Source of the DNA: Euprymna scolopes
Taxonomy: Eukaryota; Mollusca; Cephalopoda; Sepiida; Sepiolidae
Direction of reading: 5' to 3'
Assembly (NCBI GenBank): GCA_024364805.1
Contig: CM044524.1
Coordinates: 67,761,185 to 67,785,922, forward strand
DNA length: 24,738 nt
Position numbers and translations under genes: made by a program. Position 1 is the first letter of the stretch; each line of letters starts with the position of its first letter. Below the pieces are notes generated by a model. It was not told where the DNA came from, did not search any database, and saw nothing but the letters and a program-made list of their open reading frames with translations. Shown here one piece after another: positions 17,745 through 24,738 of this stretch.

Positions 17745-17845
17745 GCCTTCCCAAATTTAAGCCCATCTGGTATTGGCCAGGTTGAACGTTGCTTAACTTC
17801 GGTGATCTGACGAGAACCTGTGTGTCATCGTGATTGTGCCGTGCT
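17745..17845 (-). pseudogene. 5S rRNA-derived pseudogene or SINE head
   Basis: Read on the minus strand this is a diverged 5S ribosomal RNA gene: TCTCGTCAGATCACCGAAG, then TTAAGCAACGTTCAACCTGG, then CCAATACCAGATGGG. These match the order of 5S positions from about 30 to 85, covering the box A, intermediate element and box C internal promoter. By eye about 65-70% of bases agree, with many changes in the 5' quarter, so it is not a working rRNA gene. Left of it, GGCGAGGCGCTATATGTACC no longer resembles 5S, which could be the body of a 5S-headed SINE (SINE3 type) or just flank. Confidence 0.75.
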
Positions 17846-19248
17846 CACAATTCGTAGATTCGTAGAAGAGTCAAGACTTAAAGAGTCATTCCACTTAGAT
17901 TGTTTTATACTTCGTTATCAAAAGTTTCCGAGTGTTTATTAACACCAATTTTGGACAAAAAATAAAATGAGGAAAATTGTCGGAATTAACATACAGATGA
18001 GTAGGTGGGGGGGGGGGGGAAAGGACGGTTTAAGTCTTGCAACGAAATGTCAACGTTGCTTACAAGCAGTATTTCCTTGTAAAAGTAACAAAATGACAAC
18101 CACTACTACAACAACAGTAGAGCGGCCACCCCTTTTTATCTACTCCAACTCTCAGTCAACGAGATTCACGCGTGACTGGAATGTCTATTTAACTTGTAAG
18201 GAATAGGCACTCAGTTTCTTTGATTAACAGACCACCGGGCGTGTTGGTCACAGCTACCAGCACTCCTGTCTTCCCCACCGACCTACCCTCGGCAATTCAA
18301 AATTCTCACAAAATGTAATAATGATTCTGATGAATTATTTACAAGCTGTATGAACTTCAGATTGCTGAGGTGTCTTTTTTTATTTCCCATTTTTATGAAT
18401 AAAATGGGAGGCATTTATTTTTGACAATTGACCTCCACACACTTCTTTTAGTTTCCAGATAGTTATCTCTGCAACGCTTAAATATATTGTTAACGATGCA
18501 TAGTAGAAAAATATGTTTCACTAAAAATTGTATTTTAAATTAAATTCGAGAAAAATATTATGAATGGGTGAATACAAACATATAAATTATATTAAGAGAA
18601 GGAACTTTATGCGTTTTGGAGTTTTTTTTGTTTTTTTTTTTACGTAGGTTTTGTATCAGAATGCGTCTGATAATTATCGAACATCGATAATCGAAAAATT
18701 CTAATAAGGAAAGAAGTCCGATTTTGATACACCTTAACACTTTCATACAACCTACCATCACAAATGAAGTTGATAAGCTATACAACTGCACAAGTAGAAA
18801 GGCGCAACCTATAAAATCAACAGTAGATTTTATATAACGTACGGGCGCGTTCAAAATGGGTGTTTTGCTTAATATCCCAATCAATCAATGAGGCTTGATT
18901 TTTGTAAGTTCCTTGGTTAAAATAATTCCTTAAAAATAAACAGTTTGTTCTTGATACGACAGGGGCGGGTTACAAAATGAATGTTTCTCTTTAGAGCACA
19001 CCCCAAACCATGATGCGTTACTTTTGTATTTTAAACTTTAAGTGAATCCATTATTTCCAGATAGTTTATAAAATAAACTGTAAATTCTCTACGGTGCAAT
19101 AAAGACTACACTGTATTGTGGAGCAAGACACTAGGGAAAGGCGTGCGAGACACCCTCTGCTACACCATGCGAATACAAACGTAAAGCAAACAATCAATTG
19201 ATGTGTTTTAAAAAAGGATTACTTCACAGTGTCTTTGTTTGTGGTTGT

Positions 19249-19258
<10 letters not shown>
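17846..19258. other. Unassigned, mostly AT-rich
   Basis: Contains a run of 13 G at 18007-18019, a small hairpin around 18388-18414 (CCCATTTTTA...TAAAATGGG) and a GC-richer patch at 18225-18295 that I cannot name. A 108-codon minus-strand frame at 18558-18884 has a basic, low-complexity C-terminus and no known domain. Two similar segments (GGGCGCGTTCAAAATGGGTG near 18843 and GGGGCGGGTTACAAAATGAA near 18962) suggest a small diverged duplication. I see no gene. Confidence 0.4.

Positions 19259-19281
<23 letters not shown>
19259..19281. repeat. (TA)n microsatellite
   Basis: A short TA run preceded by TACA repeats, 19247-19281 in all. Confidence 0.85.
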
Positions 19282-19439
19282 ATAAAACTGGTAATTAGTA
19301 AAAATCTGAAGAGAGTGCTCAATGCTATTGCAGAGCAAATATGTTCTATTTTTATTACCGTTTATCTGTTTGGTTACATATGTTTCAGATGTTGGAGCAT
19401 GTTTACGATCCAACAGCCTTGTAAGCCCTAAGGGAAATG

Positions 19440-19800
19440 GTTGTTAATATTTGGAAGAAGTGTTTTAAAGAAAAAGAAATGGGGGGGTTACAGATATTAA
19501 AGAGGAGGGAGACGGATATCGACAATATTTAAGTTTTGAAGGTTAAAATACATTAGATTATAGAGTGTGGGTTGGTAGCAGATTCAGGTAGGCGTGGGTG
19601 GAGAAATATGGATATAGGAAGAGGGGAGGGGGAGAGAGGATGGTAAAGGGGGAGGGGTAAAGACAGGAAGGAGAGGAATTTCTATTTTTAGGTTTTAAAA
19701 TTTTGACTGCTTTTGGTTGTCTTGCCAGGTATATGAAATAGATGAGAGAGAGAGAGGGGGAGAGAGAAAGAGAGGTAGAGGGAGAAACAGAAGTAAAAGG
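19440..19800. other. Purine-rich tract with G-quadruplex candidate
   Basis: The plus strand is dominated by A and G, with very few C. A (GA)n run lies at about 19744-19775. At 19623-19657 four G runs (4, 5, 5 and 4 G) are separated by loops of 1, 15 and 1 nt, which could form a G-quadruplex. No coding sequence is seen. Confidence 0.6.
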
Positions 19801-19879
19801 TTCTCTATAAGTCGACTAGTTCATTTCAGTTGACAATGAGCTGTTTTTAGGTAGTTAAGGGATAATACATCCGCTAACG

Positions 19880-20303
19880 CTCACGCAAATACGCATACAT
19901 ACATACATATATATATACATTTCTACACATCCACATACAGACACATACGCACATACACATATATATAAACAATATATATGCAGACATACATGCATCTATA
20001 TGCAAACATACACACACAAACACACAACTCCTATACACGTATACATACTCATATACATACATATACATATATATATACACACACACACCTCTACATATAT
20101 ATATATTAGATATACATATATATATATATACAGATACTAACACCCAGATGCACGCATACACATACATGTGCACATAGACATAGATCTCCAGTAAGAGGTA
20201 GATACACATATACATACATACATACATATGCCCATATACACGTATATATAATTATATAAATATAAATATTCATAAAAATATAAACATACAGACATATATA
20301 GAC

Positions 20304-20360
<57 letters not shown>
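19880..20360. repeat. Degenerate ATACAC/TATACA microsatellite
   Basis: Decayed ATACATAC, ATACAC and TATATA repeats fill about 480 bp, ending in (TA)n(GA)n at 20296-20357. The minus-strand frames rich in Tyr, Val, Cys and Met (up to 117 codons) are translations of this repeat and not genes. Confidence 0.85.
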
Positions 20361-20362
<2 letters not shown>

Positions 20363-20451
20363 TGTGTACATTTATCATAAGTAACTAAAGTCAAGTTAGG
20401 ATAACTAAATAAATAAACGGGTGTAGTTAATAATGCGAGGTTAGGTATAGG

Positions 20452-20655
20452 CATTGTAAGATATGTTCAAAATACATGTTGGTTTAATATTTTGGGGTCT
20501 TTATTGATTTGCTTTGCTAATTGGATAGGGATTAAGTTATACTGTCTAGAAAAAATTATAGGGATCTAGATAAAAATAAGGATGAAGATAGAAATAGAGA
20601 CAGAATAAATTAATAGATTGAGAGATGAAACAAAATTTTAAAAGGGGGTATAAAG
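20452..20655. repeat. Local duplication, copy A1
   Basis: CATTGTAAGATATGTTCAAA starts a segment of about 204 bp that recurs at 20831-21025 with high identity (about 85-90% by eye), including TTATAGGGATCTAGATAAAA and AAGGATGAAGATAGAAATAG. It is poor in C on the plus strand. No coding sequence is recognised. Confidence 0.85.
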
Positions 20656-20830
20656 TATGTGCACATAGACAAAGATATTCAGATATATATTCATGTATAT
20701 ACAGACAACGTATGAGTACATCATCCATACACGCGCACATAGAAACATATATATAAACACATATAAGGATATATATATATAGACCCAATCATACCCGCAC
20801 ATACACATACATATACATATGAGGTAGACG
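20656..20830. repeat. Local duplication, copy X1
   Basis: This segment, with the words CATACACGCGCACATA and CCCGCACATACACATACATA, recurs at about 21361-21535 (offset about 705 bp). It is built largely of TATACA-type repeats but retains unique words that prove the duplication. Confidence 0.75.
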
Positions 20831-21025
20831 CATTGTAAGATATGTTCAAAATACGCATTGTTGGTTTAATATTTTGGGGTCTGTATTGATTTGATTAGCT
20901 TATTGGATAGGGATTAAGTTATAGTGTCTAAAAAAATTATAGGGATCTAGATAAAAGTAAGGATGAAGATAGAAATAGATATAGAAAAATAATTAGATTG
21001 AGAGATTAAAAAAGAGGGTATAAAG
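20831..21025. repeat. Local duplication, copy A2
   Basis: The second copy of the segment at 20452-20655, about 380 bp downstream in the same orientation, with a few small indels. The sequence then continues into unique DNA up to the (TA)n at 21185-21222. Confidence 0.85.
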
Positions 21026-21182
21026 GTTTACATGGTAAGGATTATGAGGGTGGCGGTTAACTTATAATGAGTAAAGGGCTCTTGTAGTTCCGTTAAGTTC
21101 ATATATATAGAGGGTGGGCTCCTAACATTGTGCTTTGGGCAGTGGGCATGCTTAACTTTATTTTCAGTGTCAAATGTATTGT

Positions 21183-21184
<2 letters not shown>

Positions 21185-21222
<38 letters not shown>
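21185..21222. repeat. (TA)n microsatellite
   Basis: A nearly perfect TA run of about 38 bp. Confidence 0.9.
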
Positions 21223-21228
<6 letters not shown>

Positions 21229-21300
21229 GCAAACACATACATGCATATAAATCCATATATTGCTATACCTGCATACATAGATTCACCCATCCATACGCAT

Positions 21301-21535
21301 AGATATACATATATATATATATATACAGCTACTAACACCCAGATGCACGCATACACATACATGTGCACATAGACATATATATACAAATATATATCCATGT
21401 ATATACACACGACCAATGAGCACATAACTCCATGCACGCGCACATAAAAACATATACATAAACACACATAAGCATATATACAAAGAGTCAATCATGCCCG
21501 CACATACACATACATATACACATGAAGATACACGT
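21301..21535. repeat. Local duplication, copies M2 and X2
   Basis: 21301-21379 repeats 20109-20183 (ACTAACACCCAGATGCACGC and CATACATGTGCACATAGACA), about 1190 bp apart. It runs directly into the second copy of X (21361-21535). In the first instance the corresponding pieces lie apart, with segment A1 between them, so a rearrangement took place. Frames of 70-130 codons here are artefacts of the repeat. Confidence 0.75.
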
Positions 21536-22084
21536 ACGCATACAGATAACTAAGTAGGTGTGTTAAAGATAATAGTATTTCTGGCATACCTACAAAAAAG
21601 TACATATGTATACATACAGATATCAATACAGATTGCAACATATGTACACCCATATAAATATGGAGAGTTTTAGTAGTAATTAGTAAGTGAGTGGGGTAGT
21701 TGGATTCAAAGATAGACGAATGCGTAGATGGGTAAGGTATTATAAGGGGGCAGTAAGTGGTTTTGGTTGTGTTTATGTTACAGCAATTGGATGTAAGCGG
21801 TAGATGGATGTATTGTGTGTATTATTCAGCGAGTCCAGAAGGATGTCTGAGAGATGTTTCAGAAAGGTGTATGATTGCTAAGGAGGTGGAATTTGTAATG
21901 CCGGCAGTTTATGGTGGTTTCATGTTTTCTATTTAGCAATTTGTCTCTATATTTAAAACTGAATATAAAAAATGTTTCGTTTAGGTAGAGGAGGCATGGG
22001 CAGTATAAAGATTTACATACGTTAGATTTTTAAGGATTTCCCACGTAATGGTTGGTGTAAGGTTATTTTGGATCGGATCTAGAT
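21536..22084. other. C-poor, G/T-rich DNA, no gene seen
   Basis: The plus strand is rich in G, T and A with few C from about 21660 to 22080. No open frame of note and no repeat I can name. Confidence 0.45.
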
Positions 22085-22470
22085 ATTGGGTGCCCGGCGT
22101 TACCCGGGTGTTTAGAGGTGTGTGTTGAGCAAAATAAAATTGATAGTAGGTAGGAAGGCTCGAACATGTACATAGAAAGAGGAAAATAACGTGAAAAAGA
22201 GTGTGACGTCTTTGTCGTTGCGTCCATCGTTAAACCGGAAGTGGCGAAGATTTAAATTAAGGTAAGTCAATCGAGAAAAGGGGATGGCTTTCGAAAATAT
22301 CGGCGAATAAAGCCACCCCTCCTTGTAAGAAAAGTGCCCAGTTGAAGGCGAAGGAATTAAGGTTTCCAGGCATGTTTTTATATTTTTCGTCCGAAGGGTC
22401 GTGCTTCAAAACGATATCGATCTCGTGAAAATCTGTCGCATCTTTCGAACGTTAAAGGCAGACAAACAAA
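22085..22470. repeat. Dispersed repeat, copy 2
   Basis: The second copy of the repeat at 10155-10490, in the same orientation, and longer. It opens with GGTGCCCGGCGTTACCCGGG and keeps GATTTAAATTAAGG, GGCTTTCGAAAATATCGGCG, TTCAAAACGATATCGATCTC and AAAATCTGTCG. A segment of about 45 bp near 22345-22400 (GGAATTAAGGTTTCCAGGC and following) is absent from copy 1. The central hairpin is GGGGATGGCTTT with AAAGCCACCCCT. The B-box-like word of copy 1 is degraded here. Confidence 0.65.
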
Positions 22471-22555
22471 AATACATGATGATTGCATCATCTTGTCAGA
22501 GGAGTGCCACTCCCTCAGACAATTAAAGTCCATGAACCCTAACATGACTTTTTAT

Positions 22556-22585
22556 TTTGTTTTATTTATTTTATTTATTTATTTA
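22556..22585. repeat. (TTTA)n microsatellite
   Basis: A short, slightly interrupted TTTA run. Confidence 0.8.
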
Positions 22586-22649
22586 AAAAAAGAATTAGTG
22601 GTACCGACGAATTCATACTCTCAAGCAGACATGACACTGAAGACGGTCA

Positions 22650-23140
22650 TTGCTATATATACATATATATATATACGTACACGCATACACATACACACAC
22701 ATGTCCATAAACATGCACACATATATACATATATAAATACATACACAATACATAATACATATACATACACATATGCATACATACTCAAGTACATGTGAAT
22801 ATATGCACACACATATACAAATACAAACACACATATACATACATATACACATACAAATACGTACGCATATATGCACATATACATACACATACATTTAAAT
22901 ACATATACATATACATACATATCTGTGCATTTATACACAAACATCCACATATGCATAGATACACATACATATACATACACAATCAAACATATATATACAT
23001 ATATGCATACAAGCAGACACAAACATATATACATATATATACATACATATACACATAGATATATATATATATATAAATATACATACACACGTACATATAT
23101 AAACATACGTCCACATATACGTACATACACACACGGATGC
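22650..23140. repeat. Degenerate TATACA/ATACAC microsatellite, about 490 bp
   Basis: The largest low-complexity block of the window. It explains the many overlapping frames on both strands, including the longest frame of the window (173 codons on the minus strand, rich in Tyr, Val, Cys and Met). These are not genes. Confidence 0.9.
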
Positions 23141-23489
23141 ATATAATGATGGCAGATAAATTATTACATGCTTCCAGCATTTCAAGCCTACACGCGTCAC
23201 CACTTTTCCATTGCTATAGGATTATTTTATAGACAAATGCCTGAAGGAGTATCTATACAAAGATGATGTTATAGAGATTTAGCTTTGTACGACAGCTAAA
23301 TCTATCTCTCGGTTACAAAATGTGTAGGTCCAGCAACAGGCAAGAGCAAGATAGCCAGTCACAAGTTAAACTGCAGACCAGCTTAATGCGTGGACTGGTC
23401 TCCCGCGTTATGTTTTATTTTAATCAGAGATTTGCTTCTCCTAGACAGGTGTCCTTACCCACGGCTTACGGGAGCCCTCTCCATTCTAC
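23141..23489. other. Unique sequence between microsatellites
   Basis: About 350 bp of normal-complexity DNA. It contains a perfect 10-bp hairpin, AGATTTAGCT (23275-23284) and AGCTAAATCT (23294-23303), around a 9-nt loop. I see no coding domain in the 61- and 62-codon frames that overlap it. It may be an unknown short repeat. Confidence 0.35.
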
Positions 23490-23655
23490 ATACACATGGA
23501 AATAAACACATGCATACACACAAAATGCGCGCAAACATACATATGCATGTACACACACATGCAAACATACACACATAGAGGCATACATTATAAGCATGTA
23601 CTTACATATGAATACACACACGTACACATGCACATACATGTAAAATACACATGAA
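23490..23655. repeat. Degenerate ACATAC/ACACATGC microsatellite
   Basis: Decayed CA- and CATA-type repeats. The 72-codon minus-strand frame at 23466-23684 is an artefact. Confidence 0.8.
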
Positions 23656-24700
23656 GGAGCGTTCCAAAAGTCAACTATCCTCAATGATCAGGATGAAGGT
23701 GATGGGTACAATTCCATGAGTTTAACAAAACAAAAAAAAACAAAACAAACTAAATAGAATCAAACGAAAAATCCAAATTAATAGAACAACGTTTCAAACG
23801 GCTGGAGCTTTTGTTTTGTTTGTTTGTTATTTTTTTTGTTTTAAATAAATTGTTTGTACACAAAAACTCAGGTCCAAAAGACAGACAATGATGACGAACT
23901 TCACACATTATTTACAATTAAATATACATAGAATCAGACAAAAAATCCATACATATATTCATACATACATTTAAACAGACAGGTTAAATTTATATCATAG
24001 ATGCATCGAAATTTCATGGTCCTTTCGTTTTGCATTTATCCAGTTTAAAATGTAGGACGTCCCATTTTTTCCGTTTGTAAGTCAATTTCCAAGACCAAAA
24101 CTCTCGATAAGAATATAGGTTGACGTAATCGCTCAGCAATCGCTGAGTCTCTGCCAATCCGTATGTGAAACTACATTCGATATTTTTCGGTGTTTACCGT
24201 TAACTCCCCACCAATTGTATTTAATCACTCAGGGTTCTTGTCAAGCATTAACGGGTAAAAATCATACCTAATCGCCTGTTGTATTTTGGCATAACTCGCA
24301 TTAAAGAATAACCATTAAACCTCCTAAAGAATGTTATTAAGTACTGATTACGCAGTACTCATATTCGTAACGCCAGAAGATCAAGTCAGTGTGAATTTTT
24401 AGAGTCCAAAACATACTCTCTTTTACGTGTTCACTCAGTACTTATCGGTATAAATAATTACTTACAAGCAACTCTATTAATATAAGTCTTAAAAATTGTT
24501 CTTCTAGATTCCTGAGAACGACAAGACGTACCTGGAGAAGCGTTAAAATTACATCTGTTGAAAACTTGAGGATTGATTGATTTTCTTTTTATTACATGGA
24601 TGTTTTCGTATATTTATGAAGATATTTAAATTATGCCATATATTTGTGTTATTATGAATTAATAATTTCCTATGCAAAAGTGCCAATTCGTTTCGTTAAA
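23656..24700. other. AT-rich DNA, no gene seen
   Basis: The words TAGAATCAAACGAAAAATCC (23755) and TAGAATCAGACAAAAAATCC (23930) form a short direct repeat about 175 bp apart. A-rich (23727-23751) and T-rich (23812-23844) stretches could pair. A small hairpin CTCAGC-AATC-GCTGAG lies at about 24131-24148. Nothing else is identifiable. Confidence 0.4.
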
Positions 24701-24738
24701 ATAATTATATATATATATATACGTATATATATATATAT
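24701..24738. repeat. (TA)n microsatellite at window end
   Basis: A TA run interrupted once by ACG, cut off by the end of the window. Confidence 0.9.

Noticed and set aside
18558-18884. 108-codon minus-strand frame with some hydrophobic segments
   Set aside because: No known domain, a Lys-rich low-complexity end, and AT-rich DNA in which such frames arise by chance.
18950-19030. On the minus strand CATGGTTTGGGGTG resembles the MVWG region of mariner transposases
   Set aside because: The following translation does not continue like a mariner, and the match is too short.
19874-20454. Three overlapping minus-strand frames of 90-117 codons that look membrane-like
   Set aside because: Apparent hydrophobic segments come from TATA/ACAT repeats and not from a protein.
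22621-23142. The longest open frame of the window, 173 codons on the minus strand, with many Tyr, Val, Cys and Met residues
   Set aside because: It is a translation of the TATACA/ATACAC microsatellite; frames on both strands and in several phases are open for the same reason.
1-24738. CRISPR array, operon, bacterial ribosome binding sites
   Set aside because: No regularly spaced unique spacers, no intact gene clusters; the repeat content is that of an animal genome.

Overview
This window looks like gene-poor, repeat-rich DNA of an animal nucleus, most likely a mollusc and probably a cephalopod of the octopus type. That guess rests on the mixture seen here: long decayed TATACA/ATACAC microsatellites, (TA)n and (TAA)n runs, tRNA-headed SINE-like copies, non-LTR reverse transcriptase scraps, a mariner scrap and a copia scrap. 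I recognised no intact host gene, and I found no bacterial signals. The longest open frames (up to 173 codons) are mostly translations of microsatellites.

Left third (1-7300): a LINE reverse transcriptase fragment (445-1085); a 594-bp near-complete palindrome (1532-2125) whose two arms each carry a hammerhead-ribozyme-like core; a head-to-tail pair of about 470-bp units, each ending in a tRNA-like head on the minus strand (3142-4100); an unidentified short ORF (4575-4838); a degenerate GAATGACTT repeat; and a cluster of five repeat units on the minus strand (5142-6184). Several of these units begin with an unmistakable copy of the 5' end of U2 spliceosomal RNA. A degenerate repeat field and a (TAA)n run follow.

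Middle (7300-18900): a slightly GC-richer patch; a decayed Ty1/copia pol fossil (8180-8935); a possible hAT-like MITE (9458-9907); copy 1 of a dispersed repeat (10155-10490) next to a 90-bp (TA)n; a mariner-family transposase remnant with DD37D spacing (10891-11545); about 1.5 kb of plain AT-rich DNA; two decayed coding stretches on the minus strand (13095-13450 and 13985-14345); a long hairpin (14508-14630); a second LINE fragment of the same kind as the first (15510-15935); a third tRNA-like SINE (16780-16914); and a 5S rRNA-derived copy (17745-17845).

Right third (19200-24738): mostly TATACA-type microsatellites, a purine-rich tract with a possible G-quadruplex, shuffled duplications (20109-21535), copy 2 of the dispersed repeat (22085-22470), and low-complexity DNA to the end.

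No genes here work together as a pathway. The notable theme is that one 25-kb stretch holds repeats seeded from three different small structured RNAs (tRNA, 5S rRNA and U2 snRNA), plus a palindromic element with ribozyme-like cores. All identifications come from reading the sequence; no database search was run.
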